From Actinomadura syzygii (GTDB lineage: Bacteria; Actinomycetota; Actinomycetes; Streptosporangiales; Streptosporangiaceae): 64,000 bases of DNA. Positions 1 to 8,844 of this stretch are shown here, in pieces. A program made the position numbers and the translations under genes. The notes beneath the pieces were generated by a model. It was not told the origin of the DNA and did not search any database. It saw nothing but the letters and a program-made list of their open reading frames with translations. The stretch spans positions 124,001-188,000 of the forward strand of contig NZ_VSFF01000006.1 of the NCBI RefSeq assembly GCF_008085905.1, given 5' to 3'. Numbering within the stretch: the first letter of the stretch is position 1; the number at the start of each line of letters is the position of its first letter.

Positions 1-2
1 TG

Positions 3-584
3 CATCTGCGCATCAACCTGCTGTCCAACGTGAGCGTGCTCCAGGAGAAGGCCGGACGGCTTCAACAGGCCGCGCGGACGTGGGATCGGTTCAACCGGGC
101 GGCGGGTTCGTCCAACACGGCCTTCGTCAAGCACCACGCCTACCGTGCCGCCGGACTCGCCCTGCTGTGCGGCGATCGCGGAACCGCGCTGGAGGAGCTC
201 GATCGGTCGCTGGTCTGCGCGCAGGAGTTCGGCGACGACTTCCACGAGTGCGAGATCCGGTTGGAGCTCGGCGGGCTGCATGTCGGCGCGGGCGAGAGCG
301 GGTCGGGCCTCGCCCAGTTCACCGCTGCCGCGGCGGCCGCGGCACGGCTTGGAGATCCGTACCGGATGGCGCTGGCGAAGGCCGGTCAGGCCGTCTGCGT
401 GAACTCTCCGCCGGGTGAGGAGGTGGCGCGCCTTGCCGTCCTCAGCCTGGCCAATCCGGGGAAGGCGCGGCGCCTGAGCCAGAGCGTTTCGTCGTCCGAC
501 CAGGACGTCCGGGCGCTGCTGCCCACTCCGCGCACGAAGCTGAACCGGCCCTTCGACCTGGTCAACTTCCAGGAGCGGTCGTGA
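3..584 (+). CDS. C-terminal part of a TPR-type (regulator) protein, 5' truncated
   Basis: The reading frame is open from the first bases of the window, so the gene begins upstream; only about 193 residues are visible. They are rich in alanine, leucine and arginine and form helix pairs typical of tetratricopeptide repeats (for example the stretch around GTALEELDRSLVCAQEFG). This is the usual C-terminal half of actinobacterial cluster regulators (SARP/AfsR-like or HTH-TPR proteins). The DNA-binding part is not visible, so the regulator call is inferred from context. The stop overlaps the start of the next gene (GTGA at 581-584), so it is translationally coupled to the biosynthetic genes that follow. 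The tail after about residue 160 is low in helix signal and not recognisable. Confidence 0.55.
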   Translation, partial: HLRINLLSNVSVLQEKAGRLQQAARTWDRFNRAAGSSNTAFVKHHAYRAAGLALLCGDRGTALEELDRSLVCAQEFGDDFHECEIRLELGGLHVGAGESGSGLAQFTAAAAAAARLGDPYRMALAKAGQAVCVNSPPGEEVARLAVLSLANPGKARRLSQSVSSSDQDVRALLPTPRTKLNRPFDLVNFQERS

Positions 585-2893
585 TGGGCGGGGAGTCCGC
601 GTCGGCCACCGGTCGTCCGCGAATCGGGCTCGTGGCCGAGAAGGCGCACGAATCCCGCGATGTGGCCGGTTGGGAGTTGCTGCCGACGCTGGTGGTGCGC
701 AGCGCGGCCTTCCCTTGGGAGATGGCCGCGGAGATCTCCTATCCGAAGGCGGGGGCGCTGGCGGAGGAGGTCGTCGGGCTGGAGCAAGCGGCGCGGGACC
801 TGCTGACCGCGCCGCCCTCCAACGCGGGACGGCCGAACCGGAGCACCCTGAGCAGGCTGCGCAACCTGCGGCCGCTGCCGCCGGACGCGCCGGTGCCGGA
901 CGACTGGCTGGCGGCGTGGAACCGGACGACGTCCCGCCTGGAGCAGTCCCGCCAACGACTGGCCGAGGCCATCAAGACGGAAGGGGCTCTCGTCGGCGAC
1001 GCGTTCGACCGCGTCGTCTCGGACCAACGCTTCCTGGACGCGGTCGTCTGCTCCTCCCCCGGCGTCTACCGGGACCTGCATCGCGGCAAGACGGGAGCCC
1101 GACTGCGACGCCAGGTGGCCTCCTACGTCCAGCGGCTCTGCGCCAAGTGCGAGACGATGAGCTTCTTCGGGCCGATCAACTACGGACGGGTCGATCCCTC
1201 CGAGGCGAACGGTTTCGCCTGGTCAAGCCATCTCGAATGCCTTCGGAGAGCTTTCCCCGCGGCCCGCGTGATCGACGGGCTGGTGGACCGGATTCTCGGG
1301 GATCCCGCCCTGGTCGCCGGGCTGGTCCCGCGGCGGAAGACGTGGACGGCTCCGGTCAAGGACGCGGCGAACGTCGTCGGCCAATGCGACGGCGTAAGAA
1401 CGGTCGCCGAAATCGGCGGCGCACTGGAGACCGGGGTGGAGCGGGCGGCCGCCGATGTCGCCGTAGCGGTCCGGCGCGGCCTTCTGACCCACGACCTGTA
1501 TCCGCCCGCGACGGTTCCCGACGCGCTCGGCTGGCTCCGCGAGCGCCTCCACGAGCGCGGTGATCCCGCCGCGCCGCTGACTCGGGCTTCGGACGAGATC
1601 GCCGTCCTGCTCGGCCGGTATCCGGCGGCGTCGCCGGACGAGAAACTCGAACTCCAGGCACGGGTGTCCGAGATCGCGGGCGGCGACGCGGGGGAGGGCA
1701 CCGGAGCGCGCTTCTACAACGATCGCGTCGTCGTGCACGAGGCGGCCGTGGGCACGCTCCAGGTCACCGTCGGCGGCGCGGTCGCCGACGACCTGGCCGG
1801 TCTCGTCCCGCGCGCGCTGGCCCACCTGGCGGCGGAGGCCGAGCGGACCCGGCGGCTGACCGGGGCGCACCTGGCCCGCCGACTCGGGCGGGGCGTCTTC
1901 GGCCTGCGCGACGTGCTGAACGCCGACGCCGGGCTGCACGTCCAGTACAGCACCCGTCTGACCAGGCGCATCACCGAGATCCTCGAAACCGTGCCCGCCA
2001 ACACCGCCTCGGTGGACCTGGCCGAAGCGGGGCTCCTGGACGAACCCGCTCCCCCGACCGAGCCCGTGCTCTGCTCGGTGGACGTGATGGTCGCCGCGCC
2101 GGACCTGGCGGAGTACCGGTCGGGTCTGACTCCGCTCGTCCTGGGCGACATTCACGACGCCGCGTTGCTCACCCCGTGGGCACTGCAATTCCACCCCGGC
2201 GCGCACCAGGCGATCCGCGACCGCGACGCCGCGATCGAGCGTGCCCTGACCGGTTGGACGGCGCTGAACGTCGTCGCCCGTCGCCGGACCGGTCTACCGC
2301 CGCTGGAGTTTCCCGGACTCGTCCTCGAACTGGGAGGAACATCCGCCCAACCGGCTCGACGCCGAGTCGGCCTGGACCGGCTCACCGTCCACAGCGACGG
2401 CGAGCAGGTCACCCTCCACGCGAAGGGAATCACTGGGCCGCTCCTGTTTCACAACGGGGAGTTGGAGAGCGCCGTCCATACCGCGCTGGCGTTGCCCCGG
2501 GTGCGGCGTCCACGCCTGCCCGACCTACCCCACGTCCCAAGGTTGACGTGGGGAAACGTGGTGCTCTCACGTCGGCGCTGGCGCTTGGCAGAAGCCGAGA
2601 CGGCCCCGCTGGCCAAGGCGACGGTCGAGGATCGCCTGACCGGCATGGCGCGCTTGCGCGCCGACCGCGGCCTGCCCGCCCGCTTCTTCGCCTCCTCCCC
2701 CGCCGAACGCAAACCGGTCTACGTCGATGCCCACTCTCCGTCCTTGCTCGACGGGTTGGTCCGGCTGGCCCGAACGGCGGAGCGGATCACGGTGTCGGAG
2801 GCGCTGCCGGGCCCGGAGGAATGCTGGCTGCGCGACGGCCCGCACCGGTTCGCCGCCGAGCTGCGCTGCGTCTACCTGCGGGGAGCCGCGTGA
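581..2893 (+). CDS. Short LanB-like protein (PEARL-type peptide aminoacyl-tRNA ligase or split lantibiotic dehydratase)
   Basis: This 770-residue protein matches the large N-terminal (glutamylation-type) domain of class I lantibiotic dehydratases. The motif CAKCETMSFFGP near residues 186-200 corresponds to the family's FG box, and the C-terminus has the usual WLRDG...ELR ending. There is no C-terminal elimination domain. Family knowledge: such short LanBs include PEARLs, which use aminoacyl-tRNA to add an amino acid to the C-terminus of a scaffold peptide, as well as the glutamylation halves of split dehydratases. The start is GTG at 581, five bases after AGGAG; ATG at 584 is an alternative. 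A second, divergent copy lies at 4284. No LanC, lantibiotic precursor or elimination protein is seen nearby, which favours the PEARL reading. The tRNA used cannot be read from sequence. Confidence 0.75.
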   Translation: MMGGESASATGRPRIGLVAEKAHESRDVAGWELLPTLVVRSAAFPWEMAAEISYPKAGALAEEVVGLEQAARDLLTAPPSNAGRPNRSTLSRLRNLRPLPPDAPVPDDWLAAWNRTTSRLEQSRQRLAEAIKTEGALVGDAFDRVVSDQRFLDAVVCSSPGVYRDLHRGKTGARLRRQVASYVQRLCAKCETMSFFGPINYGRVDPSEANGFAWSSHLECLRRAFPAARVIDGLVDRILGDPALVAGLVPRRKTWTAPVKDAANVVGQCDGVRTVAEIGGALETGVERAAADVAVAVRRGLLTHDLYPPATVPDALGWLRERLHERGDPAAPLTRASDEIAVLLGRYPAASPDEKLELQARVSEIAGGDAGEGTGARFYNDRVVVHEAAVGTLQVTVGGAVADDLAGLVPRALAHLAAEAERTRRLTGAHLARRLGRGVFGLRDVLNADAGLHVQYSTRLTRRITEILETVPANTASVDLAEAGLLDEPAPPTEPVLCSVDVMVAAPDLAEYRSGLTPLVLGDIHDAALLTPWALQFHPGAHQAIRDRDAAIERALTGWTALNVVARRRTGLPPLEFPGLVLELGGTSAQPARRRVGLDRLTVHSDGEQVTLHAKGITGPLLFHNGELESAVHTALALPRVRRPRLPDLPHVPRLTWGNVVLSRRRWRLAEAETAPLAKATVEDRLTGMARLRADRGLPARFFASSPAERKPVYVDAHSPSLLDGLVRLARTAERITVSEALPGPEECWLRDGPHRFAAELRCVYLRGAA

Positions 2894-4287
2894 TGGGGCT
2901 GCTCATCGTGCCCGCGCTCACCGACTTCACGACCGAGGTCGCGGCGCCGCCGGGGACCGAGGTACTCGACCTCAACGCGCGGATGACGGCTCGCCTCGCC
3001 GACCCCGTCCGGCTCCGGGACCGGGCGGGACGGCTCGCCGCGGCCGAGGCGCTGTTCGCGCGGGCGGCCGCGGCCCGGCTGGAGCGCGGCGGGGACGCCG
3101 ACGCCGGTCGTCTGCGCGCGGTGGGGATCGCGCTCCGGCTGGCCGACGACCCCGCCGTCCGGCTGACGCTGGACGACCTGGAACTGTCCGAGGGCACGAC
3201 CCAGAGCAGCCGGGACGTGCTACGCGCCGCAAGTACCTGCCAACTGTTCGAACCTGAACTGGAGGAGGCCGAGCGGGCGGCCGAGGCGCGTCGCGTCTGG
3301 ATTCTGGTGGACGCCGACCAGGCCCTGCCCGCCGCGTTCCAACTCGTAGAGCGGCTCGGGCCAGACCGCTCGACCCTGTGCGGCGCGTTCGTGGCCGCGC
3401 ACGCCGAGGCGCTGCGCCGTATCCCGGAGCTGGCGGGCGTCGAACTGCTGGCATGGTCCCCGAACCGGGTGGTATGGCCCGAACCGCCAGGCATGCGGGA
3501 ACCGGTGGTCTGGGTGACGGGGGCCTGCGCGTGGCGACCCGCCGGGCCGTGGGCGGGCTGGCTGGACGCCGATCGGGCGGCGGCGCTGCCCCGGGACGTC
3601 CTCGACCGGTGCCGGGGCCTGACGATCACCGTGGCCCGGTTCGCCTCCCCGATGTCCGCCACGGGGATGGACGGGACGCAGGTTGACCTGCGTCCTCTCC
3701 TGGACGGCCTTCCCCCTTCCGCGCCGGTGTCGTTCGAGCTGGTGGTGGGCGCGCCGGGAATGGACGAGTCGGTCGTCAACGAGTCCGTGGAGGCGCTCAC
3801 CAACCACGCCCATCGCCTTGCAGGGCTGCGCCCCTATCGCATGGAGTGCGGGTCCACCTGGGAGGGCGAGGCGCTGTGCCTGGGGCCCGACCCGTCCCAC
3901 GACCTCGCCCGGTGGTCCCGTTTCGAGGCGCCGCGAACACTCCCGCCGACGCGGGCGCGCGATCTGGTGGCCGCCTGGCTCGACCGGCTCGCCCCGCACT
4001 CCGACCTGCACCCCGGACGACTGGCCGCCTGCACCCTCACCAAGCCCGCGCCGAGAAGCCCGAAAGCCGACCTGCGGTGGGACGACTCCGCGGAGATCGT
4101 CACCGGCCCGGACGGCGCCCACCTGGTGAACCTGCGCTGGGGCCGCGCCTTCCGGCTGCACCCCCGCCTCGTGCCCGTGGTGCGCCGACTGGCCGCGCGC
4201 GAACCGGGCGCGCTGGACGCGCTGTCCGGCGAGTCCCGCGCCCGGCTGGTGAAGCACCTGCGGCAAGCCGGAGCGGTCGGGGGATGA
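2893..4287 (+). CDS. Uncharacterised protein between the two LanB-like genes, resembling a radical-SAM-like protein without the iron-sulfur cysteines
   Basis: This 464-residue protein starts at an ATG that overlaps the previous stop by one base. Its first half looks like a Rossmann B12-binding domain: a hydrophobic start (LLIVPALTDF), TEVLDLNARM near residue 30, then a strand, helix and strand around VWILVDADQALPAAFQLVERL. The second half has a barrel-like pattern (SFELVVGAPGMDESVVNES near residue 281) as in radical SAM RiPP methyltransferases. However, no CxxxCxxC cluster motif is present; the seven or so cysteines are scattered. The last 50 residues resemble a small winged-helix or PqqD-like segment. 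It may be a catalytically dead partner or recognition subunit of the flanking LanB-like enzymes. The function is not known and the family resemblance is by eye. Confidence 0.4.
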   Translation: MGLLIVPALTDFTTEVAAPPGTEVLDLNARMTARLADPVRLRDRAGRLAAAEALFARAAAARLERGGDADAGRLRAVGIALRLADDPAVRLTLDDLELSEGTTQSSRDVLRAASTCQLFEPELEEAERAAEARRVWILVDADQALPAAFQLVERLGPDRSTLCGAFVAAHAEALRRIPELAGVELLAWSPNRVVWPEPPGMREPVVWVTGACAWRPAGPWAGWLDADRAAALPRDVLDRCRGLTITVARFASPMSATGMDGTQVDLRPLLDGLPPSAPVSFELVVGAPGMDESVVNESVEALTNHAHRLAGLRPYRMECGSTWEGEALCLGPDPSHDLARWSRFEAPRTLPPTRARDLVAAWLDRLAPHSDLHPGRLAACTLTKPAPRSPKADLRWDDSAEIVTGPDGAHLVNLRWGRAFRLHPRLVPVVRRLAAREPGALDALSGESRARLVKHLRQAGAVGG

Positions 4288-6551
4288 CGATGAGACGACG
4301 ATGGCGTCTGGGCCGGATATTCGTGCTCCGGCACAGCGGCATGCCGTTCGACTGGCTGGAAGGTCTGGGCGCGTCACGCGACCTGCTCCGGGCGGCCGAC
4401 GAACTGCTGGACATCGAGCAGTCCCTTGCCGTCCAAGACCTGCCCGCGCCCGTGCGCGACGCCATCGCGGCCTGCGCGCCCGAACGACTCCCCTCGAAGA
4501 GGACCGACCTGGCGGCTTGGCGCGACAGCGCCCACCGCTTCCGCGAGCTCTACAAAGAGGCCGACGAACACGCGACCGAGCAACTGCGGCCGGTGCTGAA
4601 ACGTCAACTCGTGGGCGAAGCGGTGTTCCTGTCGAACCCGGCCGTCTACCGGAACATGCTGCTCCCCTTGGTGGGTGCCGCCGGTCCGCTCAACGGGCGC
4701 AGGCGTCGCGCTCGGCGGCAGCTCTACACCTACCTTCAGCGCTTCTGCGGCAAGAGCGAGACCGTGAGCTTCTTCGGGCCGATCGCCTACGGCGAGACGC
4801 GAGCGGGCGCCGACGCCGTCCTGCGGACCGACCGGCCGCGCGTCCGGCGGGTGTTCCTCGCCGCCTGGGCGGCCAGGGAACTGGCGCGGGCGCTGGCCCG
4901 CGACGCCAGACTGCTGCCCGACCTGCGGTTCCACCTCACTCGTCCCGATAACGGGCGCGCCGCCGCCACCGAACCGGCCGACACCGCGACCGCCGTCCTG
5001 GCAACCATCGGACGGGACGGGCAGACGCTCCGCGCCATCTGCCGGGAAACAGGACTGCCCGCCCGGAAAGCCGCCCACACCCTGCGCGAACTCGTCGCGG
5101 CCGGTGTCCTGGACGTGGCGCTCGGCGCGGGCCCCTACGACCTCGACCCGCTCGGCGCATTCCGTCGCCAGCTCGACGAACTACCCGCAACACCGGCCCG
5201 TGACCTGTGGCTCCAGCGCCTTCACGAACTGGAGCGGCTCCGTGCCGCGCTGGAAACCGGATCGTTCCCCGACAAGGTCGAAATCCTCCAGGAATTGGAG
5301 GATCTGTTCGAGACATGCACCGGCGTTCCCGCCAGGCGCGGCGCTGGCCGCACCTACGCCGACCGGGCGATCGTGTACGAGGAATGCTCCTCCAACTTCT
5401 CCCTTGAGGTGGGCGAAGACCTCCTGCACGACTGGGAACGGCGGCTGGGTCCGATTCTGGAGGTCTGCACCGTCCACGGCCATGCCGCGCAGCGTCAGGC
5501 GGCGCATCGGGTCGCCACCGCGATCCGCGCCGAAGACCCCCAGCCGGGACGGCCGGACGCACACCCGGCGGCCACCCGGGAGATGACCCTCGCGGCCTAC
5601 GCGCACCGCACCACCGAACTGTTCCAGCCGCAGGGCAGCGCCTTCCAGACCGACCACGCCCCGCGCTACCGAGGGGCCGAGGACCTGCACGATCTGCTGC
5701 GGGAGGCGGCGACGCTCGACGGCGACCGGTACGCGCTGATCGACCTGTGTCCGCGTGCCGAGGACGTCGCGGACCTCCGGTCGGCCGGGCTGGTCGTCGC
5801 GCGGATCCACCACCACCTCCAGATCCCGGGCTGGCTGGACGTGATGCACCCCGACCCGGCGAGCTTCGCCGCCGAGGCCGCGGCCTGGCTCGCCGAGCAC
5901 GGCGACCGGCTCGTGGGCTTCGACTTCGGGCGCCGCAACAAGGGCTACTACCGGTTCCCCGGACGCGAGGTCGCCCTGCGCGCGCCGTCCTGGACCGACG
6001 CCGACCGGGACGACCTCCTGCACGCCGAGGAGCTGACCGTCCGGGTCGAGCACGACCGCGTCCGGCTGACCGGCCCGGACGACCGGGAACTGCTCGCCTA
6101 CCTCCCGCTCAGCGATTTCGCGAAGTATCCGCCGTACGCGGCGCTGTCCCACCCGCAGGTGCAGCACCCGGTGTTCGCGTCCGGCTCCCGCGGCCGGGAC
6201 GAGGAGGTGCGCGTCGCGGACGTCGTCGTCCAGCGGGCGCGCTGGCACGTCGAAGCCTCCGAGGCGGCCGGGGCCACCGCGGAGGCGCGCTTCCTGACGC
6301 TGCGGCGGCTGGCCCGCCGGACCGGATGCCGGTACGTGTTCGTCCGGAGCCGACGCGAGCGCAAGCCGTATCTGATCGACCTGGAGTCGCCGCTCGCCGC
6401 CGACCTGCTCGGGCACGTGGCCCCGGCGGGCGAGACGCTGACCGCCGAGGCCATGGTCCCCGGCCCGGACGAGCTGTGGCTGCGCGACGACCTGGGCCGG
6501 CGCTACGTCTGCGAACTGCGCGTCCAGGTGATCGGGCGGGACGCACCGTGA
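4284..6551 (+). CDS. Second short LanB-like protein (PEARL-type)
   Basis: This 755-residue protein overlaps the previous gene by ATGA. It has the same architecture as the product of 581-2893: an FG-box variant CGKSETVSFFGP near residues 153-166, a long helical middle, RKPYLIDLESPLAADLLG late, and the closing ELWLRDDLGRRYVCELRV. There is again no elimination domain. The paralogues are clearly diverged over most of their length, which suggests different substrates or tRNAs, as in pyrroloquinoline pathways, where one PEARL adds tryptophan and another adds glycine to the modified residue. ATG at 4284 was chosen because it overlaps the upstream stop and matches the coupling pattern of the operon. 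The specific amino acid and scaffold peptide are unknown. Confidence 0.75.
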   Translation: MTMRRRWRLGRIFVLRHSGMPFDWLEGLGASRDLLRAADELLDIEQSLAVQDLPAPVRDAIAACAPERLPSKRTDLAAWRDSAHRFRELYKEADEHATEQLRPVLKRQLVGEAVFLSNPAVYRNMLLPLVGAAGPLNGRRRRARRQLYTYLQRFCGKSETVSFFGPIAYGETRAGADAVLRTDRPRVRRVFLAAWAARELARALARDARLLPDLRFHLTRPDNGRAAATEPADTATAVLATIGRDGQTLRAICRETGLPARKAAHTLRELVAAGVLDVALGAGPYDLDPLGAFRRQLDELPATPARDLWLQRLHELERLRAALETGSFPDKVEILQELEDLFETCTGVPARRGAGRTYADRAIVYEECSSNFSLEVGEDLLHDWERRLGPILEVCTVHGHAAQRQAAHRVATAIRAEDPQPGRPDAHPAATREMTLAAYAHRTTELFQPQGSAFQTDHAPRYRGAEDLHDLLREAATLDGDRYALIDLCPRAEDVADLRSAGLVVARIHHHLQIPGWLDVMHPDPASFAAEAAAWLAEHGDRLVGFDFGRRNKGYYRFPGREVALRAPSWTDADRDDLLHAEELTVRVEHDRVRLTGPDDRELLAYLPLSDFAKYPPYAALSHPQVQHPVFASGSRGRDEEVRVADVVVQRARWHVEASEAAGATAEARFLTLRRLARRTGCRYVFVRSRRERKPYLIDLESPLAADLLGHVAPAGETLTAEAMVPGPDELWLRDDLGRRYVCELRVQVIGRDAP

Positions 6552-7777
6552 TCGTGACCTTCGCGGAGCACTCGCTGCGGTTCAGCCTGCGCTTCCGGCC
6601 GGACGGGCAGGTGCGGCGCAGGTCGGTGACGCGGCGCGGCGCCTGCTTCGACGAGCATCGCGGCCCCGGCGAGGTGCGCCACCGCTTCGCCGACGGCGAC
6701 GGACTGCTGCGCGCGCCGCACCGGCTGATCAGCGCCGACACCGCCGACACCGCCGCGCGGGTGCTGGAGCGCCCGCTGGTCCGGGTCGGTCCGCGAGCGG
6801 AGGCGGCCCTGGGCGAGCTGAGCCGGGACGCGCGGGTCACGCTCGTCCTGAGCGGCCTGCACCAGCATGTCGCCGCCGGTGCCGACGACCGCGTGAACAC
6901 CGACGAGCGCGGCATGTGCGCGGTGGAGGCGATCCTGGAGCAGGGACTCGCCGAAGCGGTGCCCTGGGACCTCACCGGCTCGCTGACCTCCGCCCTGGCC
7001 GCCGCCGAGCGCATCGTGGACCGGCTCCGCGACCGCGCCGCCCGCCGCCGCGCCGACACCGTCCCGGTGCGCGCCGACGTGCTGCTGGCGCCGGGCCGCG
7101 CCGGGGCCTTCTTCCACGAGCTGGTCGGGCATCCGATGGAGGCCGACGTGCTGCGGTCGGGCGTCGTCTACCTGCGGCCCGGCGTCCGGCTTGCGCCGGA
7201 ATGGCTGACCGTCGGCGACGGCGCGGTGCGGGCGGCGGCGGGCTTCCGCGCGCGGATCGACGACGAGGGAAGCGCCTGCACCGAGGCCGTCCTCGTCCGC
7301 CGCGGAGTCGTCGCCACGCCCATGACCGACCGCGCCACGGCGGGGTTCGACGCGCGTCTCGAACCGACCGGGCACGGACGCCGCCTCGACTACCGGCACC
7401 CGGCGATCCCGCGCATGACCCACACCTGCGCCCTCGCGGAGGCGCCGCCCGAACCGCCGGAGCGCGACTGGATCGAGCCGTACGGCCTCCGTCCGGAAAC
7501 GGTGAACCCGTCGACCGGCGACTTCTCCTTCCTGGCCCTCGCGCCGATGCTCCATCGCCTGGACGAGCCGCCGCTGCGGCTGCCCCGGCTCCGGCTCGCG
7601 GGCAACGCCCGTACCGCGCTCGCCGCCCTGCGTCCAGCCGATCCCACGGTCGGGGAGGACGGCCGGGCCCGGCGCGGCTGCGGCAAGCTCGGCCAGTTCC
7701 CCCTGCCGGTGACCTTCGCCAACGCCGGCATGGTGCTGCCCGCCGGGACGGTCTCGATCGAGGTGGCCGGGCCATGA
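6548..7777 (+). CDS. TldD-like zinc metalloprotease
   Basis: This 409-residue protein starts with GTG overlapping the previous stop (GTGA). It carries the TldD zinc motif HELVGHPMEAD at residues 190-200 (HExxxH, ligands H190 and H195). The C-terminal region has the family features: a DDEGSACTEAVLVRRG strand pair, THTCALAEA, and an ending around GKLGQFPLPVTFANAGM. TldD acts as a heterodimer with TldE/PmbA and cuts unfolded peptides; in microcin B17-type and other RiPP pathways it removes leader peptides. Here it is followed directly by a TldE-like gene. The likely role is release of the modified C-terminal amino acid from, or trimming of, a scaffold peptide. It is shorter than E. coli TldD (about 480 residues), mainly at the N-terminus. 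Confidence 0.85.
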   Translation: MIVTFAEHSLRFSLRFRPDGQVRRRSVTRRGACFDEHRGPGEVRHRFADGDGLLRAPHRLISADTADTAARVLERPLVRVGPRAEAALGELSRDARVTLVLSGLHQHVAAGADDRVNTDERGMCAVEAILEQGLAEAVPWDLTGSLTSALAAAERIVDRLRDRAARRRADTVPVRADVLLAPGRAGAFFHELVGHPMEADVLRSGVVYLRPGVRLAPEWLTVGDGAVRAAAGFRARIDDEGSACTEAVLVRRGVVATPMTDRATAGFDARLEPTGHGRRLDYRHPAIPRMTHTCALAEAPPEPPERDWIEPYGLRPETVNPSTGDFSFLALAPMLHRLDEPPLRLPRLRLAGNARTALAALRPADPTVGEDGRARRGCGKLGQFPLPVTFANAGMVLPAGTVSIEVAGP

Positions 7778-8844
7778 GCGACGAACTCGTCGTCCTCGCG
7801 CGGGGCACCATGACCCCGGGTCCCGACGGGCCCAACCTGCGGCTCTCCTCCGACCACGTGTCGATGAGCCGTGACGACGCGGGCGCGGTTCGGGCGTCAC
7901 GGCGTTCGTCCGAGGTCGGCGGGGATTCGGCCGTGGACACGGTGCGCGGCCTGCTCGCGGCCGCCGCGTCCGCACTCGGTCGGGCACCGGTCCAGAGCGT
8001 GCTCGCCGAGGTGCGGGAACTGCCGGGGCGCGGGTGGCGGCAGCTCCGCGTCCTCGCGCGCGTCGAGACCTCCCTCGGGCCCCTGTTCACCGGGCTCGCC
8101 GCTCCTTCCGGCGTGCCTGACGCGAGTCGTGCGCCTGACGTGTCGAGCGGCCTGGACGTCCCGCCGTACGACCTGCGCCCCGGCAAGCCGCCGCACGGAT
8201 GGCAGGCGCTCCCGGTGGTGATGCGTCCCGCCGTGGCGGCGATCCCGGCCGCGGGCACCGCCCTGCTGCTCGCCTCCCGCACGGCGCGAGCCCGGACGGA
8301 CCGCCTCAACGGCCAACGTCTCCTCGGGACGCTGTCCCTGACCGACCTGCCCACGGCGCATCCCCCGGCGACCTCCGACGACGCAGGCCACCCGGCCGAC
8401 GCGATACGGCTGGTCGAGGCGGGCGTCCTCATACCGCTCCGGATCGAGGCGACGTCCGGCGCCCCGCGCGGGCGTGCCGTGTGGGACCACGACCGGCAGG
8501 CCCTCTACCCGGCCCCGCAGGCCCGTCTCCGGCTGTCCGCCGTCCGCGCTCCCGCGCCCGGCGCCTCGCTCGAACTCCAGTGGCCGATCGAGAGCCTGCG
8601 GCGCTACGACCCCGACGGCCTCCTCTCGCTGATCTGCGTCGCGCACGCCTCCGACCAGCCGGACCGGTGCTTCGCCGTACGGCTCCGCGGCCGTCCGCAG
8701 ACCATCCTGCGGGCGGTCCGGGGCGCGGTCGCGGACACCTCGGCGGTCGCCTGCGCGGACGCCCACGTCACGACCCCGCCGCTGCTGCTGCCCAACGCCC
8801 GCGACCTCGAGGCGAAAGGAAGGTGCGCCGTTGACACGCTCTGA
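7774..8844 (+). CDS. TldE/PmbA-like partner subunit
   Basis: This 356-residue protein overlaps the TldD-like gene by ATGA. It lacks the HExxxH motif, as TldE/PmbA proteins do. Its second half matches the PmbA pattern: a LLGTLSLTDLPTAHPP segment (like the tDdP loop), then DDAGHPADAIRLVEAGVLIPL (like the D-E-G-v..vl..GvL hairpin), and an ending VTTPPLLLPNARDLE. The first 100 residues are diverged. By analogy with the E. coli TldD/TldE heterodimer it would shape the substrate groove of the neighbouring protease. The assignment rests on pattern, order and spacing and not on a database match. Its last 14 bases overlap the next gene. Confidence 0.6.
   Translation: MSDELVVLARGTMTPGPDGPNLRLSSDHVSMSRDDAGAVRASRRSSEVGGDSAVDTVRGLLAAAASALGRAPVQSVLAEVRELPGRGWRQLRVLARVETSLGPLFTGLAAPSGVPDASRAPDVSSGLDVPPYDLRPGKPPHGWQALPVVMRPAVAAIPAAGTALLLASRTARARTDRLNGQRLLGTLSLTDLPTAHPPATSDDAGHPADAIRLVEAGVLIPLRIEATSGAPRGRAVWDHDRQALYPAPQARLRLSAVRAPAPGASLELQWPIESLRRYDPDGLLSLICVAHASDQPDRCFAVRLRGRPQTILRAVRGAVADTSAVACADAHVTTPPLLLPNARDLEAKGRCAVDTL

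Noticed and set aside
581..6551. Calling the cluster a class I lantibiotic pathway because of the LanB-like proteins
   Set aside because: There is no elimination domain in either protein, no LanC cyclase, no Ser/Thr/Cys-rich precursor and no lantibiotic transporter in the window.
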